DNA from: DASZIT01 sp036268775
GTDB lineage: Bacteria; Actinomycetota; Acidimicrobiia; Acidimicrobiales; RAAP-2
Direction of reading: 5' to 3'
NCBI GenBank assembly: GCA_036268775.1
Contig: DATATM010000037.1
Span: forward strand, 14,443 to 78,442
Length of the DNA: 64,000 nt
Of the stretch, positions 25,292 to 34,039 are shown piece after piece; position 1 is the stretch's first letter, and each line of letters opens with the position of its first letter. The position numbers were made by a program, and so were the translations under genes. The notes beneath the pieces are model-generated. The model did no database searches. It saw only the letters and a list, made by a program, of their open reading frames with translations, and was not told the DNA's origin.

Positions 25292-26941
25292 CTACCGCTT
25301 TTCGTAGGTCACGCCGGCCGCCTCGGCATCCCAGGTGGCCGGAGTCACGCCCTCGTCTCGCAGTTCCCGCTTGAGGACCCGCCCGACCGGGCTCCGGGGC
25401 AGCTCCAGCCGGAACTCCACATAGCGGGGCAGAACGAAGTAGGGAAGTCGGTCGACGCACCAGTCGAAGAGTTCTTCGGGCCGGAGCTCGGCGCCTTCCT
25501 TGAGGGTAGCCGTCACCTTCAGGTCATCCTCGGTGAGCTGGCTGAGCACCGCGTGGACGGCGACGTCGGCCAGGGCCCCGTGGCTCATCAACACGCTCTC
25601 CACCTCGAAGCTCGAGATGTTCTCCCCTCTCCGCCGCAGGTAGTCGGCCTTGCGGTCCACGAAGAAGAGATAGCCGTCCTCGTCGATCCGGCCGATGTCG
25701 CCGGTGTGGTACCACCAGTTCCGGCTGGTCTCCACCGTGACCTCCGGGCGACCCCAGTACCCCTCGAACATCACGTGGGGGCGTTTGGGCCGCACCACCA
25801 CCTCGCCGTCGACTCCGCTCGGCACCTCGGCGTCGTCATCGTCGAAGATGCGCACATCGAAGTACTCGTCGTTGATCTGGCCGGCGGCGTTGGGTTTGTT
25901 GGACACCCCGGGAGGCTGCCACGACACCAGGCTGGCCTCGGTAACCCCGTAGGCACCGCTGAAAGTCTTGACGCCGAACCGACTTTTGATGACGTCGTCG
26001 ACCTCCACCGGCATGGGCGCTGCCCCGATCAGGCGAAGAGTGGTGTTCGCCTCGGGTCGGCCCGAGCGCGGCATCTCCGGCCGATCGGCATCATGGGCCA
26101 GGAGGTAGGCCATCGTCCCCAAGGTAGAAGTGACGGTCGCCCCCACCCGGTTCATCTCCGACCAGAAGTTGGACACCGAGAATTTCCGGTAGATGGCGCC
26201 GCGGCCCCCATAGAGCAGGGTGCCCACCACCACCGTGGTGAGCGCGTTGAAGTGATAGAGGGGGAGCGGCGTCCACACCACATCTTCGGCGGTGCGTTGC
26301 CAGCAGATCCCAATTTGGCGGGCCAGCGCTTCGTGATAGTTGTGGGTGAGCATGCAGCCCTTCGAGGGGCCGGTGGTCCCCCCGGTATAGATGAAAGTGG
26401 CGAGGTCCGATGGCCGGATGGTGACCTTCGGCTGGCGGCCTTCGACCCCCTCCAGATCCGTCCATCGGTGGACCGATACGCGTCCGAGGTCCGGAAGTCC
26501 TGTGCCCTCACCGGCTTCGTCGTCGAGTACGAAGACGTGATCGAGTTCGGGAAGATCAGCCACCACCCCGGCCAGGCGAGGGACCAGGCTGTTGGCCACC
26601 ACCACCGCCTTGGCCCCGCAGTCGGCCAACTGATGGAGGAGATAGGAGCCCTTGTAGGCGGTATTCACCGGTACCGCGATCCGCCCGCCGAGGACGATGC
26701 CAGCCCAGGACTCCACCGCCTCGGGGGAATTCTCCAATAGGGTGGCGATGCGGTCGTGCTGTACCGAACCGAGCTCGTTCAATGCCGTAGCCAGGCGCCA
26801 GCCCCTCGTCACCACCTGCGAAGCGGTGAGCTTGGTCCCGCAGACGTCCAGGTACTCCCCGTCGGGGTCTTCGGCGAGCCGGCTCTCGAACAGCGACGGG
26901 ACGGTGGACTGCGCCCCGCCTTTCCAGACCTGGTCAGTCAC
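25292..26941 (-). CDS. AMP-forming acyl-CoA ligase (crotonobetaine/cyclohexanecarboxylate-CoA ligase-like)
   Basis: This 549-residue ANL-superfamily enzyme makes an acyl-AMP and then an acyl-CoA. The phosphate-binding loop YTGGTTGPSKG, the A5 motif GAYGVTEA, the WWYHTGDIG/DRKADYLRRRGENIS hinge region and the C-terminal lysine segment (GRVLKRELRDEG) are all intact. GTG 26941 has AGAAGGG 11 nt upstream; ATG 26983 would extend it by 14 residues. It diverges from a second ligase at 27092 across a short gap. Likely role: CoA activation of the acid entering this pathway. Confidence 0.93.
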   Translation of the reverse strand: MTDQVWKGGAQSTVPSLFESRLAEDPDGEYLDVCGTKLTASQVVTRGWRLATALNELGSVQHDRIATLLENSPEAVESWAGIVLGGRIAVPVNTAYKGSYLLHQLADCGAKAVVVANSLVPRLAGVVADLPELDHVFVLDDEAGEGTGLPDLGRVSVHRWTDLEGVEGRQPKVTIRPSDLATFIYTGGTTGPSKGCMLTHNYHEALARQIGICWQRTAEDVVWTPLPLYHFNALTTVVVGTLLYGGRGAIYRKFSVSNFWSEMNRVGATVTSTLGTMAYLLAHDADRPEMPRSGRPEANTTLRLIGAAPMPVEVDDVIKSRFGVKTFSGAYGVTEASLVSWQPPGVSNKPNAAGQINDEYFDVRIFDDDDAEVPSGVDGEVVVRPKRPHVMFEGYWGRPEVTVETSRNWWYHTGDIGRIDEDGYLFFVDRKADYLRRRGENISSFEVESVLMSHGALADVAVHAVLSQLTEDDLKVTATLKEGAELRPEELFDWCVDRLPYFVLPRYVEFRLELPRSPVGRVLKRELRDEGVTPATWDAEAAGVTYEKR

Positions 26942-27000
26942 TCTGGTTTGATCCCTTCTGCCGGTCTGCCAATGGACGGCCATCGAGGGTCGGCCGGAGT

Positions 27001-27016
27001 CGAATATAATGTACAG
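27001..27016. promoter_or_regulatory. divergent promoter element between two ligase genes
   Basis: An AT-rich patch with a perfect -10 TATAAT (27005-27010) on the plus strand and TACATT on the minus strand. It is the only AT-rich stretch in the gap, so it probably serves both directions. No clear -35 was found. Confidence 0.45.
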
Positions 27017-27091
27017 TCGCCGCTCGCCGGGTGAGACGAGACGATGGAGTCAGAGAGGATGTTAGGTGTCCGATTCGTCCGAAGAGGGAGG

Positions 27092-28585
27092 ATGTCGGAC
27101 CGCCCGGCAGTCGGACCCGGGATGCCGATGAGCACCGAATCGGCTCCGATCGGGGATGTCGTGACCCCGAACCCGGGGGAGTTGGCCGGCCTGTTGGCCG
27201 ATCATCCGTTTCCCGACCCCGACCCTCTGATCAGCACCGCGCACCGCACCGTGACCGCCGGGGGGGCGAGAGACGCCGCCGTCAGTGTCGCCCGACAACT
27301 GCGAACCAGGGGCCTCGAGCCGGGTCAGGCCGTGGTCATCCAGCTTCCCAATGGCCCGGAGTTCGTCACCACCATGTTCGGCGTCTGGATGGCCGGAGGG
27401 GTGTTCGTCCCGGCCAACCCCCGGCAACCCAGTGCCGAACTCCAACAGGTGATCGAAGCGACGGCTCCCGCCCTGGTCATCGACGGGACCGGGATGCGGG
27501 ACTCGGGACAGGCTCCGCAGCGTTATCAACCCGATGTGGCTTTCGTCACCTGGACGTCGGGCACCACCGGCCGGCCGAGGCCCATTCTGCAGACCCATTC
27601 GGGGTACATCGAACTCCTGGACAGGGTGCTCGGGCCACTACGGGGGCGAGCGGCAGATCCCCTTCGACCCCCGTCGCCCAACCTGGTGCCGGTCTCCTTG
27701 GCGCTCAACGCCGGGATCTACAACGCCTTGTTCGGACTACGGGCCGGCGCCCAGCTGGTGATCATGGACCGTTTCTCGACTACCGAATTCGCCATGCTGG
27801 TGGACCGGTTCTCCATCCGCTCCACCGTGTTGCCGCCGGCGGCGATGGTGATGCTGGCCGACGATGACGGTGTGACCGATCTGGCTCCTCTGCGCTACGT
27901 CCGCAGTATTACTGCCGCGTTGTCGCCGCTGTCGGCCCGCCGTTTCTCCGAGAAGTTCGGCGTCAGCGTGCTCAACGGCTACGGACAGGCGGAAATCGGG
28001 GAAGTCATCGGGTGGACCGCCGCCGATGCCCGCGAACATCCGGAAAAAGTCGGTGCCGTCGGCCGCCCCCATCCGGGGGTGGCGATCAAAGTGGTGGACG
28101 GGGACGGCGCGGCGGTCGTTGACGGCGGGGTGGGTGAGCTGCTGGTGAAGCCCCCCAGCATGGCTTCGGGTTATGCCGACGGGGGAGGCCTCGATGATCG
28201 GATCGACGAGGGCGGTTACCTCCGCACCGGGGACTACGCCCGGGTCGACGATGGCGGATTCGTGTGGATTGAGGGCCGGGTCAGCGATCTCATCAACCGG
28301 GGCGGCAACAAGGTGTTCCCCGGGCAGGTGGAAGAAGTGCTGTGCCTGTCGCCAGCGGTGAGGGAGGCGGCGGTGGTCGGTATGCCCGACGAACGGCTGG
28401 GAGAGGTGCCAGTGGCTTTCATCGTCGGTTCCGCCCCCGATGACGAGCTCGAACGGCTGTGCCGGGAGCACCTGGTGGCCTACAAGATCCCGGTTTCCTT
28501 CCGGCGGATCGACGCGTTACCCCGGAGCGAGGTTGGAAAGGTCCTGCGCCGGGAATTGATCGACCAGGTGGGGGAGGACCTCTAG
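27092..28585 (+). CDS. AMP-forming acyl-CoA ligase
   Basis: This roughly 497-residue ANL enzyme has the phosphate loop WTSGTTGRPRPI, the A5 motif NGYGQAEIG, the YLRTGDYARVDDGGF segment, and C-terminal GGNKVFPGQVEE with the lysine-bearing SEVGKVLRRELI. The phosphate loop ends in Arg-Pro rather than the usual P-K-G, so the Lys of that loop is missing. The start is uncertain: ATG 27092 follows AGAGGGAGG closely, and ATGs at 27044 and 27059 (GGAG 7 nt upstream) are in frame. Its stop overlaps the convergent GntR stop by 4 bp. The substrate is probably another pathway acid. Confidence 0.88.
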   Translation: MSDRPAVGPGMPMSTESAPIGDVVTPNPGELAGLLADHPFPDPDPLISTAHRTVTAGGARDAAVSVARQLRTRGLEPGQAVVIQLPNGPEFVTTMFGVWMAGGVFVPANPRQPSAELQQVIEATAPALVIDGTGMRDSGQAPQRYQPDVAFVTWTSGTTGRPRPILQTHSGYIELLDRVLGPLRGRAADPLRPPSPNLVPVSLALNAGIYNALFGLRAGAQLVIMDRFSTTEFAMLVDRFSIRSTVLPPAAMVMLADDDGVTDLAPLRYVRSITAALSPLSARRFSEKFGVSVLNGYGQAEIGEVIGWTAADAREHPEKVGAVGRPHPGVAIKVVDGDGAAVVDGGVGELLVKPPSMASGYADGGGLDDRIDEGGYLRTGDYARVDDGGFVWIEGRVSDLINRGGNKVFPGQVEEVLCLSPAVREAAVVGMPDERLGEVPVAFIVGSAPDDELERLCREHLVAYKIPVSFRRIDALPRSEVGKVLRRELIDQVGEDL

Positions 28586-29310
28586 GCGGAAATCATCTCC
28601 GGATCGAAGAGGCCTCGTTCGTCGAACAGGAGCGTCACCCGGTTGCCGATTTGCCGCATCATTTTCCCGTACTCGGCCGAGGCTTTGTCTCCGTCGTTGG
28701 CTCGCATCGCCCGCACGATGGCGGCCAAGCCCCGCTTCTCCACGTCCACTGCACCGGGCACCAATTCGAAGAAGTTCCCCGGGACCAGGGCGGACATTGC
28801 CCGCAGCACCACGATGATCCGCGGCGACTCCGACGCCCGGAGAATCGCACCGTGGAAGGCGATGGACAATTCTCTTTGGTCTTCGGGATCGGTGGCGGCG
28901 GCAAAGTCAGCCTGGATCTCGGCCAGGGCGTCAGGAAGGTCCTTGCTGCCGCGAGCCAGCGCCCGCTTGGCCGCGAAACCGTAAATGAGACCGAAGAGCT
29001 CGTAGTGATCGTGGACGGCCCGCTTGTCGAGCGCATTGATAAAGGCGCCGCGGTGCATCTCGATGGTGACCCAGCCCTCCCGCTCCAGCACGATCAAGGC
29101 TTCGCGCACCGGGATTCGGCTTACGCCCAGATCCTGGGCGATGGCATCCTGGGGTACCCGCATGCCGGGTAGGAGGACCCCGTCGAAGATAAGCGTCCGG
29201 ATGTGCAGAGCGATGTGCTCGGCGCTGCTGGTGCGAACTATTCTGTTGCCGTGATTGGCCGTCGAACGCTGCGAAGTTGTTCGGCGGGAGTTGCCTGAGG
29301 AGGATGCCAC
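28582..29310 (-). CDS. GntR-family regulator, FCD subfamily
   Basis: This 242-residue regulator has an N-terminal winged helix (SAEHIALHIRTLIFDGVL, then QDLGVSRIPVREALIVLEREG) and an all-helical FCD ligand domain, in which HDHYELF and the later FHGAIL supply the usual metal-binding Asp/His region. GTG 29310 stands 6 nt downstream of a TAAGAT -10 hexamer, suggesting a leaderless mRNA. That hexamer lies inside the palindrome CATA-TCT-TATG, a probable autoregulatory site. FCD regulators typically sense organic acids. Confidence 0.88.
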   Translation of the reverse strand: MASSSGNSRRTTSQRSTANHGNRIVRTSSAEHIALHIRTLIFDGVLLPGMRVPQDAIAQDLGVSRIPVREALIVLEREGWVTIEMHRGAFINALDKRAVHDHYELFGLIYGFAAKRALARGSKDLPDALAEIQADFAAATDPEDQRELSIAFHGAILRASESPRIIVVLRAMSALVPGNFFELVPGAVDVEKRGLAAIVRAMRANDGDKASAEYGKMMRQIGNRVTLLFDERGLFDPEMISA

Positions 29311-29311
29311 C

Positions 29312-29326
29312 TACATATCTTATGCG
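29312..29326 (-). promoter_or_regulatory. palindromic -10/operator directly upstream of gntR
   Basis: On the minus strand the segment contains CGCATA-AGA-TATG, an 11-bp palindrome CATA-N3-TATG that includes TAAGAT. The same CGCATA-WRR-TATR pattern occurs at 31951 and, reversed, at 737. Confidence 0.5.
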
Positions 29327-29537
29327 ACATTGCCCAGGACAGATATTCTCCCGACTGTCCCTCCTCGCGGGCGGCGTCGATCTGCGGCAGGATGGGCGAG
29401 ATCCAGCGCACCCCCGTGGCCGAGCGTTTCCTCCTCCTGCCGAAGGGCGTTGAGCTTGCCCCTACGGTGTGGCCCGGGTTGGATTGGCGCGGTGCTCGCA
29501 GGCGAGAGCGCGCCGACCGAATGGAAGGAAGGACCTC

Positions 29538-30317
29538 ATGACCGACAAGGTGCTGTTCGAGACACGCGGCGCGGTCGCCGTGATCACCAACAACAACCCG
29601 GACAAGCGAAATGCCTTCGACGACGACATGGACCAGCGCCTGTTCGAGATTCTGGCCGAGCTCAAGGAGCGTTCGGACATCCGAGCGGTGATCTGGCGGG
29701 GGGAGGGCAAAGCCTGGTCATCCGGTCGGGACGTGTCGGTCATCGGGAACAATGTCACCCCCCTCAGCCACCACGAGCTCATGACCCGGGGTCATCGGGG
29801 GATTCTTCAGGTCTTCGACCTCGACATACCGATCATCGTGGCCATTCAAGGATGGGCGATCGGGGGGTCGTTCCAGCGGGCCCTGCTGTGCGACATCCGG
29901 ATCGCCGCCGAGGGAGCGAGGTTCATGCTTCCCGAGGTCGGTCACGGGGTCATTCCCGACACCGGCGGCATGGGCAGGTTGTTCCAGATCTGCGGCACCG
30001 GGGTTGCCAGTGATCTGGTGTTGACCGGACGCACCATGAGCGTCGAGGAGGCATTCGCCCACGGGATCGTCTCCCGGGTGGTGGCACCGGAGAAGCTCGA
30101 CGACACCGCCTGGGAGATGGCCGAAAAGATCGCCGCCGCTCCCGCGGTGACCATCAAGATGGCCCGCCGGGTTCTCCAGCACTTGAGCGAACCGGGGATT
30201 CGTTCGTCCATGGAGGACGAGTTGGTCTATCAGACGTTTGTCAACAAGTCATCGGACATCGCCGAGCTGAAGGCAGCTACGGCCGAAGGTCGCAAGCCGA
30301 ACTACACAGGGAGCTGA
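29538..30317 (+). CDS. enoyl-CoA hydratase/isomerase family protein
   Basis: The 259-residue crotonase has the oxyanion segment IQGWAIGGSFQRALLCDIRIA and the LPEVGHGVIPDTGG segment that carries a Glu in the active-site loop. An Asp/Glu in the first catalytic position is not obvious (SFQRA), so isomerase or hydrolase chemistry is possible. A strong GGAAGGAAGGACC precedes ATG 29538. It is followed 2 nt later by an SDR gene, with which it is surely cotranscribed. The 227-nt upstream gap holds no further gene. Confidence 0.9.
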   Translation: MTDKVLFETRGAVAVITNNNPDKRNAFDDDMDQRLFEILAELKERSDIRAVIWRGEGKAWSSGRDVSVIGNNVTPLSHHELMTRGHRGILQVFDLDIPIIVAIQGWAIGGSFQRALLCDIRIAAEGARFMLPEVGHGVIPDTGGMGRLFQICGTGVASDLVLTGRTMSVEEAFAHGIVSRVVAPEKLDDTAWEMAEKIAAAPAVTIKMARRVLQHLSEPGIRSSMEDELVYQTFVNKSSDIAELKAATAEGRKPNYTGS

Positions 30318-30319
30318 AC

Positions 30320-31213
30320 ATGACCGAGCTGATGGGACTTCGGGAGCCGCCGCCGTCGGGAAGCTCCGCGCTGGCCGAGGGCACCTTCGCCGACACCGGC
30401 GTGTTCATCACCGGGGGTGGGACCGGCCTCGGCAAAGCCATCGCCGCCGAGTTCGGGCGGTTGGGAGCCGACCTGGTCATCGCCAGCCGCAAGCCCGAGC
30501 ATCTGGAGGCGGGGAGGGAATCGGCAACCGCACTCGGCTGCCGGGTGCTGGCGGTCAGCTGCGACATTCGTGACCCGGACCAGATCAGTGGCGCCTTCGA
30601 TGAGGCCACCGCCGCCTTCGGTTTGCCGGACGTGCTCATCAACAACGCGGCGGCGAACTTCCCGGTGCCGGCCGAGGACATGTCCCCCAACGCCTGGAGA
30701 ACGGTGGTCGATATCACCCTCAACGGCACCTTCTTCTGTGCCCGCGAATTCGCCCGGCGCCATCTGGAGGCGGGTACCCCCGGTTCGATCATCAATGTCG
30801 GGGCGTCCTACGCCTGGACCGGCGGGCCGGGGTTTGCCCATTCGGCCGCGGCCAAAGCCGGGGTCAAGAACATGGTGGAAACCCTGGCGGTGGAGTGGGG
30901 GCCCTATGGCATCCAGGTCAACGGCCTGGTGCCCGGCCTGTTTCCCCATGAGGACATGACCGCCGACATCACCGGCAATCTGGACCGCACCAGCGAGAAG
31001 GACGCCTGCCAACCGGCCCTGCGGGTGGGGCGCCTCCGGGAGCTCGGATGGGCGGCAACCTTCCTGGCCTCTCCGTACGCCCGGTTCATCTCCGGCCACA
31101 CCCTGGTGGTGGATGGCGCCAACTGGCAACGTCGCGCCCTCACCAATCCTTCGGTGGTGACCGTCCGGGACCAGATGGGGCGCGGGCCCTTCGATCCCGC
31201 CCCCGCCTCCTGA
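30320..31213 (+). CDS. SDR oxidoreductase of the 2,4-dienoyl-CoA reductase type
   Basis: The 297-residue SDR has the dinucleotide motif TGGGTGLGKA and NNAAANF. The usual catalytic Tyr-xxx-Lys is replaced by Ser175-xxx-Lys179 (HSAAAKAG), the feature that separates dienoyl-CoA reductases, where a Tyr elsewhere acts. A Tyr is available in NVGASYAWTG. Probable role: NADPH-dependent removal of a conjugated double bond from an unsaturated acyl-CoA before hydration. It is coupled to the preceding crotonase gene (2-nt gap). Confidence 0.87.
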   Translation: MTELMGLREPPPSGSSALAEGTFADTGVFITGGGTGLGKAIAAEFGRLGADLVIASRKPEHLEAGRESATALGCRVLAVSCDIRDPDQISGAFDEATAAFGLPDVLINNAAANFPVPAEDMSPNAWRTVVDITLNGTFFCAREFARRHLEAGTPGSIINVGASYAWTGGPGFAHSAAAKAGVKNMVETLAVEWGPYGIQVNGLVPGLFPHEDMTADITGNLDRTSEKDACQPALRVGRLRELGWAATFLASPYARFISGHTLVVDGANWQRRALTNPSVVTVRDQMGRGPFDPAPAS

Positions 31214-31229
31214 GCCGGACGGCCCCGGT

Positions 31230-31892
31230 ATGAGCGACACCGACGCCGGCGGGAAGGCCGACCGCCTGACCCAGCTCCTGGCTCCGCCCACCTCGGCGCT
31301 GCTGGTGCAGGAGATGCAACGGGGGGTGGTCGGATCCAGCTCGGGCCTGCCCGCCCTGGCCGAAGCCGGGGCCGACATCGACCTCATCGACCACGTCGCT
31401 GCGGTGGTGAAGGCGGCCCGCAGGTCGGGGGTGACGGTCGTCCACTGCACCGCGGAGAACCTGCCCGGTGGTTTCGGGGTCAACCGGAACGCCAGGGTCT
31501 TCGCCGCCGCCCGGAAGGCGGGGATGGAGAACGCCCCCGGGTCCGAGTCGGTCCGTCCCGTCCCCGAGATGGGCCCGGAGCCGGGCGACGTCATCCTGCC
31601 CCGGTACCACGGGCTGAGTCCCCTGACTGGTTCGCCGCTGGACACACTGCTTCGCAATCAGGGGGTCACCACCACCGTGGTGGTGGGCGTCTCCCTCAAT
31701 GTGGCCATTCCCAACCTGGTGTTCGACGCGGTGAACCGCTCGTACCAGGTGGTGGTGGTGTCCGATGCGGTGGTCGGCGTCCCGGTGGACTACGGGCGGC
31801 AGGTCTTGGCCAACTCCTTGTCGCTGGTGGCCACCCTGGCGTCGACCGATGAGGTGGTGGCGGCGTGGAGGGCGGGGAAGGATCTCTGGTGA
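31230..31892 (+). CDS. isochorismatase-fold protein with altered catalytic triad
   Basis: The 220-residue protein has the isochorismatase/cysteine-hydrolase fold (LLVQEMQRG at the N terminus, TVVVGVSLNVAIPNLVFDA later). The catalytic Asp-Lys-Cys set of active members is not kept: the Asp position is Glu28, the Lys-Pro-x-Tyr motif is LPRY, and the nucleophile position in VSLNVAIP is Ala159. It is therefore probably not a classical amidase or hydrolase and may be a binding protein or use another mechanism. It follows the SDR by 16 nt and precedes a solute-binding gene. Confidence 0.8.
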   Translation: MSDTDAGGKADRLTQLLAPPTSALLVQEMQRGVVGSSSGLPALAEAGADIDLIDHVAAVVKAARRSGVTVVHCTAENLPGGFGVNRNARVFAAARKAGMENAPGSESVRPVPEMGPEPGDVILPRYHGLSPLTGSPLDTLLRNQGVTTTVVVGVSLNVAIPNLVFDAVNRSYQVVVVSDAVVGVPVDYGRQVLANSLSLVATLASTDEVVAAWRAGKDLW

Positions 31893-31948
31893 CCGCCGCC
31901 GCCGCCAGCCCGTCCGGCGTCGGCTACAGGATGGACCCCTGAGGACAC

Positions 31949-31965
31949 CCGCATATAGTATGAAA
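31949..31965 (+). promoter_or_regulatory. palindromic promoter element upstream of the signal-less binding protein
   Basis: CGCATA-TAG-TATGA contains the perfect 11-bp palindrome CATA-N3-TATG (31952-31962) and the -10 hexamer TATAGT (31954-31959). It matches the element at the gntR start, suggesting shared control by that regulator. Confidence 0.5.
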
Positions 31966-32024
31966 TTCGATCGACCTAGGCTGAATTCGGCGCCTGTGTC
32001 GGTACCTGAACAAGGAGTCCCGTC

Positions 32025-33131
32025 ATCGAAGAAATCGAGAACCCATGGCAGGGCGCCGCGGACCCCATCAAGATCGGATGGCTGGGCTCGGCGCTGGACG
32101 GCCCGGACGGCGGCTACAACAAGATTCACCGCATGGCCTTCGAGGAGGCGGCTGAGCAGGGCCTGATCGACCGCCCGGTCGAGTTCGTCCTCCACGCCGA
32201 GAACGGGCTCCCCAACGGCTCGGCCCGCAATGCCACCGACGGGTTCACATACTTGGTCGACCAGGGATGCATCGGGGTTGCCGGCGCCTACAGCTCCGAC
32301 AACGCCATGGTGGTGGCTCCCCTCGCCAACGAGTTGAAGGTTCCCCTCATCAGCTGGGCGGGCACCGAGCGGCTTTCCGGCGAGTATTGCTTCCGACTCG
32401 GGAACGGCGACTGTGGCGGGGACGCGGCGTTGTGTGTCGCCTGGCTGGCCCGCAAGGGATACAAGCGGGTGGCCGTCCTCAGCGAGGTGTCTCCCAACGG
32501 TGACGAGTACTTCCGATTCTTCCGCCAGGAGTGCCGCCGGCGCGGACTCAGCATTGTGGCGCTCGAGACCGTGAGCCAACATCCGACTCGCCTGGCCGAC
32601 AACCTCGACAACCTTCGGCAGTCGAACCCTGACGCCCTCTGCTACATGGGCTACGGGATGCTGGCGCTCCAGGGCCTGTTGCGGAAGGCGCTCGACGAGC
32701 TGGCCTGGGACCCGCCCCGGATCATGAGCACTGCGTTCATGTTCTATCTGATGGGCTTCGAGAAATTCGAGGGATGGGTCGGCATCGACCAGTTCGACCC
32801 GAGCAATCCCCGGGTCCAAGGATTCCACGACCGGTTCGTTGACCGTTACGGACAGAAACCCCCGCTGTGGCCGAACGCCATCCCGGTGCTGGCCTACGAC
32901 ACCGCCCGGGTACTGGCCGAGGGCCTGTTCCGCGCCCCGAGCCTCACCGGTCCGGGCCTGAAGGACGGCCTCGAGCGGATCCGCTTCCTGCCCAGCACCA
33001 CCGGCGGCCCGCGGACCCACATTGCCTGTGCCCCCTACGAGCACGGCATGTTCCGCGGCGACTGGCTCCTGTATGGACGGGTGCGGGATGCCAAGCTCGA
33101 GTTCGAGGGCCTCTTCGAGCCGTGGGAATGA
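32025..33131 (+). CDS. periplasmic-binding-fold type I protein without signal peptide, apparent ATC start
   Basis: The 368-residue product is a Peripla_BP_6/LivJ-type ligand-binding protein; the first conserved strand is DPIKIGWLGSALDGPDGG. No signal peptide or lipobox can precede it, because the frame has a stop at 32007-32009. Between that stop and the conserved core there is no ATG, GTG or TTG. A well-placed AAGGAG (32012-32017) lies 7 nt before an ATC codon at 32025, the only sensible start unless there is a sequencing error. The next ATG (32133) would delete the first strand. It is probably cytoplasmic, an AmiC-like ligand sensor or a partner of other proteins. The following gene is an SDR. 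Confidence 0.8.
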   Translation: MEEIENPWQGAADPIKIGWLGSALDGPDGGYNKIHRMAFEEAAEQGLIDRPVEFVLHAENGLPNGSARNATDGFTYLVDQGCIGVAGAYSSDNAMVVAPLANELKVPLISWAGTERLSGEYCFRLGNGDCGGDAALCVAWLARKGYKRVAVLSEVSPNGDEYFRFFRQECRRRGLSIVALETVSQHPTRLADNLDNLRQSNPDALCYMGYGMLALQGLLRKALDELAWDPPRIMSTAFMFYLMGFEKFEGWVGIDQFDPSNPRVQGFHDRFVDRYGQKPPLWPNAIPVLAYDTARVLAEGLFRAPSLTGPGLKDGLERIRFLPSTTGGPRTHIACAPYEHGMFRGDWLLYGRVRDAKLEFEGLFEPWE

Positions 33132-33209
33132 GGCCGCCCCGCCGGACGCCTCCCTGGGGCCGTCGCCGTCCCGCCGTACACACCCGCTGAGCGATCGGTC
33201 GACTGAACG

Positions 33210-34022
33210 ATGGATCTGGGGTTGAACGACGCCACCGCGGTCGTCAACGGAGGCTCCCGGGGCATGGGTCGGGCGGCGGCCGAGAGCTTGGCCCGGGAAG
33301 GTGCCCGGGTGGCGGTGATGGCCCGGACCCAGTCGGCGCTGGACCAGACCGTCGAAGCGCTCCTCCGCCTCGGATCACCGGAGGCGGTGGGCATTTCCAC
33401 CGACCTGACGTCCCGGGAGTCGGTGGACCGGGCCTTCGCCTTGGTGGGGGAGAGGTGGGATTCCCTCAATGTGCTGGTCAATGCGGCCGGACCGGTTGAC
33501 GTCGGAATCGGGGGGTTCGAGGACATCGATGACGATGAATGGCATGCCACCTTCGACATCGGCACCCTCAGCGCCGCCCGATGCGCCCGGGCCGCGCTCC
33601 CGCTCATGCGGGCGGCCCCGTGGGCCCGGATGGTGAACGTCTCGGCCCATTCCACCAAGCGGCAGTCGGCGGGGCTGGTGGCCTATACCGCGGCCAAAGC
33701 CGCCCTCACCAGTTTGAGCAAGAACCTCTCCGCCTCGCTGGCCCCCGAGGGGATCCTGGTGAATACCGTCTCTCCGGGATCCTTCCTCTCCGACGGCATG
33801 AAGTCCTACCTGGTGTCCCTCCCTCCCGAGCGGGGGATTGACCCCGACAGCCTGGTCGACGCCATGCGGGTGATCAGCGAGGATTTCGGCCACCCCGCCC
33901 ACCTCGGCCGGGCCGGTGACCCCGAGGAGATCGGTCCGTTCATCGCTTTCCTCTCCTCCCAGGCCAACACCTACATGACCGGGGCGAACATCAACATCGA
34001 CGGGGGATCAGACTTCACCTGA
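33210..34022 (+). CDS. short-chain dehydrogenase/reductase
   Basis: This 270-residue classical SDR has the cofactor motif NGGSRGMGRA (the first residue Asn rather than Thr), NAAGPVD and the catalytic Tyr159-xxx-Lys163 (YTAAK) with Ser in NVSAHST. It is NAD(P)-dependent, probably acting on a hydroxyacyl-CoA or cyclic alcohol. It lies 78 nt after the binding-protein gene in the same direction and 17 nt before a DksA-like gene. Confidence 0.9.
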   Translation: MDLGLNDATAVVNGGSRGMGRAAAESLAREGARVAVMARTQSALDQTVEALLRLGSPEAVGISTDLTSRESVDRAFALVGERWDSLNVLVNAAGPVDVGIGGFEDIDDDEWHATFDIGTLSAARCARAALPLMRAAPWARMVNVSAHSTKRQSAGLVAYTAAKAALTSLSKNLSASLAPEGILVNTVSPGSFLSDGMKSYLVSLPPERGIDPDSLVDAMRVISEDFGHPAHLGRAGDPEEIGPFIAFLSSQANTYMTGANINIDGGSDFT

Positions 34023-34039
34023 CCGGTAACGTTGCTGCG

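Noticed and set aside
31952..32024. A frameshifted signal peptide for the binding protein at 32025
   Set aside because: None of the frames in this stretch encodes a basic start followed by a hydrophobic segment and a lipobox.
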